Assembly: GCA_023213395.1 (NCBI GenBank)
Contig: CM041465.1
Coordinates: forward strand, 221,781,741-221,845,740
DNA length: 64,000 nt
Reading direction: 5' to 3'
Source: Cycas panzhihuaensis
Lineage: Eukaryota > Cycadophyta
In this document: piece after piece, positions 1-10,805 of the stretch
Position numbering within the stretch: the first letter of the stretch is position 1
Layout of the letters: each line of letters begins with the position of its first letter
Position numbers and translations under genes: made by a program
Notes under the pieces: generated by a model
What the model saw: only the letters and a program-made list of their open reading frames with translations
Database searches by the model: none
Told to the model about the DNA's origin: nothing

Positions 1-616
1 CATTGATAAGGTTGCTATTTGTGAAGGAAACGATGGGTATGCTCTAGTTGCTATTACATTATCTACTTCATATGTTGTTCTTCCTCACATCACAAATGCC
101 ACTAGTGTTAAGAATGCATGGACTAGATTAGCCTCAATGTTTTAATAGAAATATATGGCTAGAGTTGTGTATCTAAAAGAACAACCATGCAATAACAAAG
201 TGAATGTAAGAGGTAATATGATAAATTTAATAACTTAGTTAGAAGAAATTTAGAGAGACTTACTTACAATAAGAGAAGAGATTAAAGACAAAGATCTTGT
301 TTAGATCATGCTTAATAAACTTTCAAAATATTTTAAAATTTTGATTAACAACCTAGTTGTCACCAAAACAACTAATTCACTATCTTTTGAAAAACTATGT
401 GGGCACCTTCTTCAACAAGAACAATAAGCAAAGAAATGCATAGAAGAAGAAGATCTAGGAAATGCATTTAAATCTAGAGTAAATGTGAGAGGAAAAGAAA
501 TAACTCCACTTTGAATGAATGATGGTGAAGTTAGAAAAATGGGAAATGTTTTGTATATTCATGGTCTTAAAAAAAATCTTATTTATGTATCTCAAATGAT
601 GAAAAAAGCATCTTCT
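1..616 (+). pseudogene. Copia F, left part: decayed gag and pre-integrase fragment
   Basis: Conceptual translation with stops gives a copia Gag core (UBN2-like): a stretch like 'ITNATSVKNAWTRL' near 90-130, then 'VYLKEQPC' near 165-190, matching the usual 'KEAWDTL...Y...LY.LK' layout of this domain. Around 540-600 the frame reads 'VLYIHGLKKNLIYVSQM', the well-known copia motif between protease and integrase. The zinc knuckle and protease DSG are missing, so gag and pre-integrase are joined by a deletion near 510. Several in-frame TAG/TAA codons sit where Gln or Trp is expected. The 5' end lies outside the window. The element continues at 18697 after the insertion of element E, and the reading frame carries on across the gap. 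Confidence 0.8.
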
Positions 617-3600
617 TGATAATAATTTACTTTCTATATGAGTGGTGTTGGTGCCTAGATCTATACTGATGGCCTAGGCCTTTAGGATGATTCCCCCACA
701 CCCCCCCCCCCCAACTTTAAAAAGGGGTCTATGTATTAATGTACCAAATTAAAATTTTTATTTTATATAACATAGGGTGATGATCATATAATCCATATTT
801 CAATGTATTAAATGACCATCTTTTCCCCCTTGCCTTATATTTATTTTGGAGTTTATTAATAAAAAGGTCTCTTAGTTTTTGAGGGGAGAGAAGATCCTAG
901 ATTAGACATAAGAGAATATTCTTCTTTCTTTTATTTCTTTGGGAAAGTATGCATTATTTCTCTTTGTTTTTTTACAATAAGAAAGATTGATCAAATTTTG
1001 GGTAGGGAAGACATGGCAACCTAAGCAGACGAAAGGAAGGGAGGTGTAAAAGTCATTAGGTGAGTTGATTTCAAGCATATGTAATGATATTATTTAGAGA
1101 TACATCTACCCCTATCTGTGTCCTTGCAAAAGAGGTGTTTTGAGAATTGTGAGTAGAGATTTTACAGAGATAGAGAAGAGCCTTAAATATCCATTCATTA
1201 ATGAGAGTATTATTGAGAGTATTACTCTTCTAGTTTAGAGAACATAATGAATGTCATTTTCCATGGTTTATTCATGGAGGTACCAAGAGACTATAGAAGA
1301 TATAAAATTGTAAATGAGGACACATTATTATAGGTATTTACCCTAACATAATAATTCTTACAAAGTGACCCTAATTAGGGTTTCTAATTTGCATAGTAAA
1401 TGGAGAGAATACTTTGATGGATTTATCATTATTCCTCTACCTATTTTTCCTTGATTTGGGTTATTCTCATTCTACTAGCAGTTTTCTCCATAGCGACATG
1501 ATCCTTGAACATTCCCTTTAGGTTTGTTATTATAGAATAATTTGCAATAAGTATGAGGACCTCCTTGCCTATTATTCTTAGAACTAGTATTTCTTTATTT
1601 TCAAAAATTGTAGTCTCCTTAGTGTTAGCAACATTAGCATGACTCCACTAAGATTTTCTCTTTCAATCACCCTTATAGTTTTTCTTATGATAAATAAGGG
1701 TTTTATAATAATACGGCTTCATTAATATGTAATTTATCATTTTATATAAGAAAGACTATTAGATTCATCCTTTTATTTAGATCATGAAAATTTATTCATG
1801 AAGTACACACTATAGATACCCACATAAATATTAGATGCAAACGTTAAGTGAGGATCATATTCTTTATCTCTTAAACTTTAACCAAAAAATTATTAGCTTC
1901 TCCTACATTGTTGTAAAAAATTATGGTAAAGCCCTTGACATAAGCAAATAGACCAAACCAATAATATTGCATCAATCTAAAGAAATAGAAAGAACCTTTA
2001 GTTTAATAATATACAATAGTCTATTAGTAAACATCATTTTTCATATGTAGAAATGGTTGTTTGATTCTTAAGTTCTAATTTTTGGTTCAGAACTTCAATC
2101 ACTTGAATGTCAAATTTTGATGTAATGCATTTTGTAAGAATATAAACCAAAAATAAAAACATGGAAAAGATAGTAAGGCAACATTAGGAAATATCTATAT
2201 ATTTCTCTAGATTCTATTGAAAACTCATTGCCTCTTGGTAATTATCATCATTCACCATACAACAATCCTCATTTTATGTTTTTTACATTTTGTAATGACA
2301 CTCCTAGATTTGGTTATGGTTATAACATTAGTTATAAATGATGCAACACATAGGTTGCTTGTGGATAGATACTTCAATAAAGCCCTCCAAAATTATTTTT
2401 GTGGTCCCCTTTAGAAGTAATAACATCTGGAACTAATTTCTTCCTAACATGTTCCATTTCTTGATGATCTATATTATTGAACTAGGTATATAGTCAGAAG
2501 TTATTCTCATAACTGAATCATAGGTGATTTAATCACACCATTCATAGACTCATGAATATATAACTTAGGATATCTTATATTATCTAGAATAAACAACATT
2601 GTGGAAGGCAGATTGAGTATAAACATTGACTCCTACTCCTATATTAATAATAATGTGGTTATAGATGGTCTTTTAAATTAGTTTTATTTATAGAATTTAT
2701 TTATTTTTTCTCTTAAACTATTTTCATGGCCTTTATGTCAAAATAAAATACTTTCTGGGTTATTACATGGAGGAGGTTTAAAGAATTTATTATATTTTAA
2801 AAATTTGGCTACCTCTAGAGGCTACACATGTTCTTTTTCTTTATTGCAACAATATCATGATTATTTTCTTATATTGAAATAGGTAACTTGAATTAATGTA
2901 GTGTCTCATTAATACCTCTAAAATAGTGAAATAAAATATCAAAGATTAAATGGACTTATAAATGCAACTTTTAGACTTGTGTATTTTGTGAATAAATACC
3001 AAACTAGTGGATTAGATCCTCTACAAGTTTATTTACTTGAATGAAGTTTTATCTTTAACTTGAGGACTAAACCCTATATTTTTATCAACTAGTTACATTA
3101 TTTATACTCTAGGGTTCTAACAATAACTAAAATAATTGCCTTCCTTAGAACTACTAAAAATATGTCTAGGCATCTTCTTCTTTTCGTTAAGTTATGTTGT
3201 TATGTTATTATGTTAACATTCTTTTATAATGAGGGGTAGGCAAAAATAGAATATTGAAGTAGCTTTAAAGGTTCTATTGAGGTTTCCCTTACCTTATTTA
3301 TGATTTCTCAACCAATCAAAATTAAATTATGGGCTACCATATGAAATTTTAGTTTAAACCCTTTTTAACAGATTTACATATATTTCGTGGGTATAAAATT
3401 TAATTTTTTGCTACAAAAGTAAGTGGTTAGAGGACTAACCTTTGCATTTATCAATGTGATTGTTAGCATGCACTATGAATTATTAAGAGATATCAATTTT
3501 TGGTACCTTAGCATAAAGACGATATCTAAAATCTTATACTAATAAATTTATTTTTTGTTATTTATATGTTCATATTACAACAAACTATTTATATATATTA

Positions 3601-3684
3601 TATATAGTAGTCCTTATGTTCACATAAAGGTTTACGTGACTCATTAGTGTGAGGTTTCTTTATTGAACAATCTCCTTCTCAAAT

Positions 3685-3770
3685 TGTTGGAGCGTGTGAT
3701 GCTAACTATCATAAGGAAGTCCTCTTCCCAAATCACCTCGGGGCTTTTGGTGTAACGGCAACCTGTGACA
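3685..3770 (+). repeat. TRIM 5' terminal repeat
   Basis: 86-bp LTR, TGTTGG...GTGACA. Differs from the 3' copy at nine positions, all transitions. Confidence 0.92.
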
Positions 3771-3785
3771 AGTGGTATCAGAGTG
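3771..3785 (+). promoter_or_regulatory. TRIM primer-binding site (initiator Met tRNA type)
   Basis: AGTGGTATCAGAGTG lies immediately downstream of the LTR. The core TGGTATCAGAG is the common plant LTR-element PBS complementary to the 3' end of tRNA-iMet. Confidence 0.9.
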
Positions 3786-3924
3786 ACCAGGCTTCAAAAC
3801 CGGTCCTGTGTATCACGGTAGCACACCTAGAGATACGTGAAGGTGTTTGTTGGGTGTCATCGAGGAACGTCGTGGTGGACATGCAATGTCGTGTAGGTAC
3901 AACTGACTCCTTGTGACGGGGGAG

Positions 3925-4010
3925 TGTTGGAGTGTGTGACACTAACTATTATAAAGAAGTCCTCTTCCTAAATCACCCTGGGGCTTTTGGTGTAATGGCA
4001 ACCTGTGACA
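3925..4010 (+). repeat. TRIM 3' terminal repeat
   Basis: 86-bp copy of 3685-3770, preceded by the polypurine tract GACGGGGGAG. An ORF beginning at 3932 is an accident of this repeat running into the E LTR. Confidence 0.92.
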
Positions 4011-4127
4011 TAAACCTTTATTTAATCCATAAATGTTACATTATATATGATCTTATCTTCACCTTGGACATATGGGTTTCTTTAGGTGAACTTGAAGGTA
4101 AACATACTTTCCTATATCAACATTTTA

Positions 4128-4143
4128 TGGCAACCATATTGGG
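4128..4143 (+). promoter_or_regulatory. Possible primer-binding site of element E
   Basis: TGGCAACCATATTGGG begins 5 bases after the LTR end. It resembles, weakly, the TGGC(G/A)CC-type PBS used by Tat/Athila gypsy elements, with several differences that could be decay. Position supports it more than sequence does. Confidence 0.35.
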
Positions 4144-4250
4144 TAATCAAATTGCAGTATTATAGCTAGTCACCTATACCTTTCCTTATTTTTACAATGT
4201 TGTGTTAGCATCTTAGGACTCTAGTTAACCTTATTAGGTATTCTTGTCGA

Positions 4251-5500
4251 TTGATAGGTTTATGCCCTCTTCAACCATGTACTCTTGAGGAGGCTTCTTC
4301 TCTTTATAAGGCAACTATTTTGTATCTTCCTTCTCATATTTTTACCATCTTATACTTGATGAGTTTCATGATTGTATCACTATTTATTGCAATTTACTAT
4401 TATTCACATCAATATTTGACTATGAGGCTCATCATGAGTATTCCATTAGGGAGTCAATCTTCCTATCTGCAAACTAGCATAAGTCTCACTCCATCTCAAT
4501 TTCGATGCCTTGCTTATGTTGGATCATCCTCATTGTTCATACTGGAAATTACATTATATATGCCTATCATCCCACATAATTTACCTAGGTTCTATGGAAA
4601 GCAAAATAAGGATACTAAAAAGCATGTTGATGCTTTTCTCACATTACTTAAACTTATGATGATAGTATTCAAATAAGACTTTTTTCCTATACAATTTTAA
4701 GGGATATTAGAACCCTTCAGTTTGCAAAATTCCTTACTAATTTAATTAAAGATACCAAAGAGTTACTTGATTAGAATTACATGCTAACAAACTTCCCATC
4801 AAACCATTGATTAACACATTAAAAGTTTTCATGAGATGGTCAGTCATTACATTATTCCTCTTGATGATATTACTCTTAAGTAGGTTTCTATTTCTCTTTA
4901 TAGTCTAATTGGTGTTATCTATTTTGATATTTTGATGTTGAAACTTAAATTATATACAGAAGCTAAATAACTTGCTCATTAATATAAAAGCACTTTGATT
5001 CAATTAAGATTGGTTATTATTCTAAATCACCTTTACAGGTTATTCATCATGATTATCCTAATAAAGATGTATTTATTGGTGGGTGTCCATCCATATCTCT
5101 TCCATATTAACCTATTTGATAGGTTATTCAAATAATCTAGTCTTCTTTGTCAGCTTCCTTACCTGATCTAACTACATATATCACTTAGTTAACATAACTA
5201 GTTTAAAATTTGATCACATACAATGAGCCTTAGAATGCTCTCATTCAAGATGTACAATGATGTCAAAATAAACCTTACTCTAATCAGCCAAGGGGGCAAT
5301 GTAATCCTATCCCTTATCCTCAAAATAATCATCCTCCTTCTGCTCCTAAAGATAGGTAGTATTAGTGACCTATAGCGCTTTTCTATTGCAATTATTGCGG
5401 GAAGATGTATCATCATGAGAATACCCACTATAAGTAGCTTTGGTGCTCTAATTATTGAATTCCTAATGAGCATACCATAAGGAATTTTCCTACTTTGACT
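4251..5500 (+). pseudogene. Decayed gypsy gag of element E
   Basis: The first open stretch, 4251-4676, ends with 'LPRFYGKQNKDTKKHVDAF', which fits the plant gypsy Gag pattern P-x-F-x-G-x(3)-D-x(2)-x-H-x(2)-x-F. Downstream the translation is broken by many stops. At 5387-5428 a different frame reads CNYCGKMYHHENTH, a CX2CX4HX4C zinc knuckle with the last Cys replaced by His. The hydrophobic look of the first part of the 141-residue ORF reflects out-of-frame AT-rich sequence, so I do not read it as a membrane protein. The family call rests on two short motifs plus the protease that follows at 6290. Confidence 0.55.
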
Positions 5501-6289
5501 TTAACATAATAATTTCTTATCAAAATCTAAATCAATAAATGGGAATGTATAAGAATCCTTTCCCTAAAAATAGTTCCAAACTTATATATTTTTCCCATTT
5601 AACTCTATTAAATACTAAAGCTCAATTATCTTCTTAGATTTAGAGTATTTAGAATCATTGAATTCATTGTAAATTAGGAATACAACATCTTTGAATTCTT
5701 CTTAAGTGATTGGTCCACAGCTTTCATTATCCACTTTGAACACATACCAATTGTCATTATTTATTCCTTCTTTAAATTTTCAATATCTTACCCCATTATT
5801 TATTCATCAACCTTCTTTGAGCATTCATTTTTTTGAGCCTAGAGAACCTAGTAAGACTACTAATAAGAAGCTTGTTTCTCAAATTCTTTATCTTGAATAA
5901 TTGCCTATTGATTTTACTAGCATGTTTGTAATATACTCCACGTTATGGACTTCTATGAAGGAAGAGAATGACTCTTTTAAATAGACAAAGGATATTTAAT
6001 CTCCATTAATCATCTCCAATATTTGAACTTTTGGGGCACCTAAGAGAGCTATGTTTGTGCTTGGTTCATGAGCTTCTACTCCATATTCTCTTGTTTAGGG
6101 TCTGAAGTGTATCTCTTTGCATATGTCTCTTTATGACATATTAGAGTATTATCCTTCCATGAGGCATGATCATCTCCAGTTGCTCTGGATTTAGTTTATT
6201 GAACCTATTTAGAGATTGATATCTTTTGATTTTAGATTGCTTAGGTCTGATGTTTCTACTTCACTTTATCATGGACCCTCATTGGATTA

Positions 6290-6640
6290 AGTCATCATAA
6301 ATGAAATAGTAGCTCATAGAGTTATTATTGATGATGAGTCATCTTTAAATATCGTTCTTATTTTCCTCATGCATTCTCTCTAACTTACTAAGTTGGATAA
6401 AAGTCCCATAATGATTAAAGCATTTGATGCTATTAAACATCTATCAATGGGTCAAATCTCTAAACTCCTAATTATATTTAAGGGAAAGACTATTAATATT
6501 GATGTTGAAGTTGTTAAGATTGTACTAGATTATAAATATCCTCCTTAGTCATAGCCAGATATGAGCTATGCATGCAATGTCATCCTTCCTATTTAGAGAG
6601 ATTAAGTTTTTTCATGAAAACCAAGTTAAGATTATTGAAT
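6290..6640 (+). pseudogene. Decayed gypsy aspartic protease, Tat/Athila type (element E)
   Basis: Reading through stops gives, in order: 'VIIDDESSLNIV' (6321-6356), equivalent to the 'I-D-x-G-S-S-x-N' active site with Gly replaced by Glu; 'IKAFDAIKHLSMGQI' (about 6412-6456), equivalent to 'V-x-A-F-D-G-x...G-E-I'; 'FKGKTINIDVEVV' near 6477; a degraded 'LDY...' where LLGRPW is expected (about 6525); then 'YAMHAMSSFLFREIKFFH', equivalent to the 'YAMxAVxSSxFRxLxFPH' stretch that follows the protease in Tat/Athila elements. The order and spacing of five motifs make this the best evidence for the lineage of element E. The protein is dead: missing Gly in the active site, stops and frameshifts. Confidence 0.7.
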
Positions 6641-9404
6641 TTTTAAAATTTTAGACGGATACTTCTCTCGATATTCCACTAATCATCCCATTTATTGATC
6701 TTGATTAGGATCAATGAGATATATCTGCAACATGTATTTATAGTAGGATACCTCTTATGCAATTTAGAAATAATGTTAATTTACACTGTGAAGTTTTTAC
6801 AATAAGTGTTAATTATGATCTGACACGTATTAATTCACATGATTCTAAATCTACTAATACTGTGATTATTTTTTACAATCTTGATTTAGAGAAATTATTT
6901 GACTTGACTTAGTTTGATGTTTTTTCTAATTCACTTTTTATTTCTTTCATGGTAAGTAAAAATGATTCTTACTCATCCTTTTTAATTGAAGCTTCTGCCA
7001 TTTCCTTGATTTTTAAGATAACTAAAGTAGAGATTTAATCACCTGCCCATACATTTATCTCTAATTTAGATCTTTTTCTGACACTTCAAACTCTTTTGAT
7101 GAATCACTGACTGGTCAGGTTGCTAATCAACTTACCTTAGGAAGTGATATGGCCTTACTTTCTAAGATTTCATCATAGTTTGTTGAATCTATTTCCAATC
7201 AACTTTTGTCTGATTCCTCTGACTAAGCTAGTTTCTGTGACAATGAGTCTTTTAATTCTATACTGACTCATATTCATTTGAATAGGACTATGGGTATAAT
7301 GTACCTTTGTACTTATTTTTTTTCTTTTCATCATTTTATTTTGGTAAATTTTCTAGTATTCCTACTAATTATCTTTTAATGCTTTTATATGTCTTTATGG
7401 ATAATGATAGGTTCAGATTTAATCATTTATGGTCATTTGTTATTACTTCCTTAGGTCAATGTAAAATATTTTAAACCAAAAATAATAAAAAAGTCAAAAA
7501 ATATTCAAAAATCATAAAAAATTCTAACTTGAAAGACTTAGTACATTTTGAGTCAGTTTTGTCCTCTTAAATTAGATTAGCCTACAAACAACATTATTAA
7601 AATATAAATATATTACCTTTTTTATTTTCTTTTTAATTTTTAATAATTTTTTGTAGTTAGTTTTTTTTTACCTACTTGACATGCATATCACTATCACTAA
7701 CTTTAGTTTATTTTTATAAACCATGGTGAAATTCATTTTGATGTTTGCTTATTTTTAAAAATATATTTTAAAATTTATAAAAGCTATAAAAAAAATTAAA
7801 ATAAAAATTATGTTTGTTTGAGAAGATGTACTTGCATTGGGTATTATATTAACTCCTGTGAGCATAACAGATAGTTTTTCTTTGATTGGATTTTACCATC
7901 TTTAGTAAATTTAATTTGCCTTAAATATTGTTGATATCACTCTATACTATTAAGCTATAATTAGGTATTTAGATCCTATTTTTGTGGCATATATGTTGCC
8001 TTAATAATTCTAACTAATCTTTTAAGGGGCCATAACCCAAAGGGATACTTATGTCCTTTACTTTTTGGTTATCAAGCTTGCCATATCTCTTATATTTGTT
8101 GAATGATTAACCTCATAGTGAGCTTCATCCTTTGCTACAAGAGAGCTTACTCTTATTTTGTCTAATACTTTCCACTTTGGTACCTATCCTATTCTACTAG
8201 CTTACATTTGCTAACCTATAGTTTTTATTGTGTTGCCTTGATAAACTTACTATGTCATCATCATGTCTACTATTTAGCCTTAGCCAATTCATATCAATGG
8301 TGCTTCTTAAGGAAATGCAAGTCCATCTACGATTTCTTAGATTATCTAAGATCCAATAAAGATCTCTCTAAAGTAACCAAAAAATATCTTAATTATGTTA
8401 CTAACAACTTGGCTAAGTTTAAAGCTACCATTGTTGCCTTATGATCCACCATTTCATTACATGTGTAGCATGTCATTACTTTGATCTATAGCTATTAATT
8501 AGTCAAGTTGTTAGTAGTTATATTACATGTAACCCTAGTTTAGCTTCTACTTTATGTTTCATTTAATATCTAGCTTGCCTTTTTTGCTCCTTTGATATTA
8601 TATATATCCTATACTCATAAAATTATGAAGTAAACTACTTGGTAAATATGATACTTGATGCCTATCAATAAATCTTCACCTAATAAGTTAGTGTAAGTAA
8701 TGGTCCCTATGTGATTTTTAAAATTTTATTTGATTTGCTTACTTTCCCTTTTTAGAGGCTAAATAATATTTTCTTTGTAAGAACACATGGTTTAGGAATT
8801 CTCCCTCTCCATTAAGCCTAAAAGAGTTATGAGTTAAAGAATTCTCAAGAATTAGAGCCACTCCCCCTCTCATGAATCATACTCTATTCATGAAAATTAG
8901 TTAGTCACCTTTGTAGAGAACTTACTATCTCCCATGTTACTTAAATTATTGCTTGTTGATTAATTGTAGGTATAGAATTTCTTAGTTTCATCCTCTTTGA
9001 TTTCTCCACATAAATATTTATATTATAAGGCCATGAGATTTATGCAATAAGTATAACAATGGCCACATTAGTCACTATCATGAGCTGTTGTTTCTATTTT
9101 TGGTGAGTAGAGATATCAATACATGTTGCATATCTCATGAGTGAACTATGAGGTAATAGATTAAAAGATTTATTTGTTAAAGATTATTGAAGACTACTGG
9201 CAATTGAAAATTTTCCATCAACAAAATTAGATTCACTCATTTGACTCTTTAGGCATAAATCTCCATGTTTTGTTCTACTAGGGTTTATTGTGTTTATATT
9301 GCCTCCATATTATTTTTTCTTAGGTTAAGTATGCTACACCTAAACCCTTAGCTCCTGTAGCCTTGTTTTCTATTAATTTAGTCTTAGTCGATTCAGCTTA
9401 TCTC
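6641..9404. other. Element E interior, no recognisable coding
   Basis: AT-rich sequence with very dense stops in all frames. I looked for reverse transcriptase, RNase H and integrase motifs of gypsy elements and saw none. A 78-residue ORF at 8208-8444 matches nothing I recognise and is no longer than chance allows here. Most likely remnant 3' interior or filler of a non-autonomous element. Confidence 0.5.
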
Positions 9405-9527
9405 TATATAGAGTTGGGTATGAAACTTAGATCCTTCTAATGCCTAGACTCCCTTCCCTAGTTCATGGAACCTAAGGAAGGGAGTCTAGGCATTAAAGGA
9501 TCTAGGCTTTATACCCAACCCTATATA
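9405..9527. repeat. Large inverted repeat (hairpin) inside element E
   Basis: Left arm 9405-9457 and right arm 9475-9527 are reverse complements over about 53 bp with four transition mismatches and one single-base gap; the short middle also contains GTTC/GAAC pairing around 'atg'. The inner part is CTAGACTCCCTTCC on the left and GGAAGGGAGTCTAG on the right. Transcribed, it would form one strong stem-loop. A short direct repeat, 'tatataaagaaa', follows the right arm. It may be a foldback insertion or a structural feature of the element's RNA. Confidence 0.85.
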
Positions 9528-10805
9528 AAGAAATCCTACCTTGTATATAAAGAAACCTTCTCTCTTCTTATTTCTTAAGTAGTCACCTAGAAATATAATG
9601 TTTATTTTATGTATATTAGCTTACCCCTACCTTAAAGCTCCTTCAAAACTTCAAAGTTGGGTTTTGCATAAGCCTAGGTAGAATGATAGTGTTCCTCATC
9701 TTGCTTCTATCTTAAAGATGTTTATTTTCTAGATTTCTTTGATGTAGGTTTTTACTTTAATAGTAGATGACCTTTTTTCCTATTGTTGCCATCATGACCT
9801 TAGTTGCTACCTTTTTCTAGTACAATCTTAGATTCGTTATCTTTGAGCATCATTTTGGACCAACTTTGAGTTATCTTTAACTTTAGCATTACCTTTTATA
9901 CCTATCATAGTAGATGCATATTATATTATAGTAGTTGATAGGTTGATTATGGTGTTCCTTTAGCATATTGGTTCTTGTTCTACATTTGAATCAATTTTTG
10001 GATTGAGTGATTTTTCTTTTACTCTGTTTTCATTAGCACCTTTCAACGATATATCTTTGAAGTAATTAATTTTAATGCTATAATTTGAGTTTCAAGGATA
10101 CCTTTAATTTCCTGACTTTGGTTTCTACCACCTTCTTAGTTGTGTTTTAGTTGCTTCTTTTCTTTATATTGCATCCTTTTCCACAAATATTTATTTGTTA
10201 TGGTATGTTTGGCAGTAATTCTATCTTATGTTATCTTAGTTGCATATGATTTCATAGGATGGTACTAGTTTATCCATTGATTATATCCTTCCTTTAGCTT
10301 TTTGGTATTAGTAGATTTAGTAGTTGGAATTTGTTAATATTTCATCTTCTAGTATTGTAGTTATCAACACTTTTAATGGATATTTTAGATTGCAACCTTC
10401 ATTAGTCTTATTTAGTAATAGACATGTGGTTTTAGATATCTACATTTGTAGTGAGGTTATCAAAGTTTAATAGTTAATATCAGTTCATTCCTCATACTAC
10501 TCTTTTTATCTTTTTAGTAATTTATGGTGATTCCAGAGAGGATTATTAGTCATCATTATAGCCTACTCTATATTATCACATTTCATATATTCAATGACTT
10601 AGTAGTAGTCACTTTTATTTTTGTTTCAAATGATGATTAGTTTTCAATCAATAATATATTTTCTTCTTCATAATTGATAGCATTGGCACTTTATTCTTCA
10701 AAGGCTTTGACACAAATTTTTAGACTCTTTCTAGTTGCTACATTTTATTTATAGTGGACATTTTCATTCATATTAGACTTTGATACCTAAGAGATATTAT
10801 ATTAA
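9528..10805. other. Element E interior up to the 3' LTR
   Basis: AT-rich, T-rich on the plus strand, no coding recognised. The stretch just before the 3' LTR contains 'aagagatatt' but no clear polypurine tract. Confidence 0.45.

Larger units (their letters stand above)
3685..4010 (+). mobile_element. TRIM (terminal-repeat retrotransposon in miniature), complete
   Basis: A 326-bp element with two 86-bp direct terminal repeats (3685-3770 and 3925-4010), each starting TGTTGGAG and ending CTGTGACA. Directly after the left repeat is AGTGGTATCAGAGTG (3771-3785), which matches the primer-binding site for initiator methionine tRNA. Directly before the right repeat is the purine tract GACGGGGGAG (3915-3924). 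There is no coding capacity in the 154 bp between the repeats. It sits in the left LTR of element E; the right LTR lacks it and shows the empty site 'ttccaaacctttattt'. Flanks caaat (3680-3684) and taaac (4011-4015) are each one transition from the empty-site caaac. It needs enzymes from another element to move. Confidence 0.92.
617..4122 (+). repeat. 5' LTR of element E (interrupted by a TRIM)
   Basis: Matches 10806-18691 along its whole length, for example 'ctatgtattaat', 'gaccatcttttcccc' and 'ctatatttttatcaa' blocks in the same order. Starts TGATAATAAT and ends ...ATATCAACA. Includes a C run at 691-712. There are no convincing genes inside; the small ORFs here are short and AT-rich. Net length without the TRIM is about 3.18 kb, long for plant LTRs but known in some gypsy lineages. 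Confidence 0.75.

Noticed and set aside
3771-3785. Sequence resembling the end of a tRNA gene
   Set aside because: It is only the complement of a tRNA 3' end used as primer site; no cloverleaf surrounds it.
4251-4676. A 141-residue ORF with hydrophobic segments that could suggest a membrane protein
   Set aside because: Its end carries a gypsy Gag motif, it lies where gag is expected in element E, and the hydrophobicity follows from T-rich sequence.
8208-8444. A 78-residue ORF in the element E interior
   Set aside because: No motif, no support from context, and length within what AT-rich noncoding DNA gives by chance.
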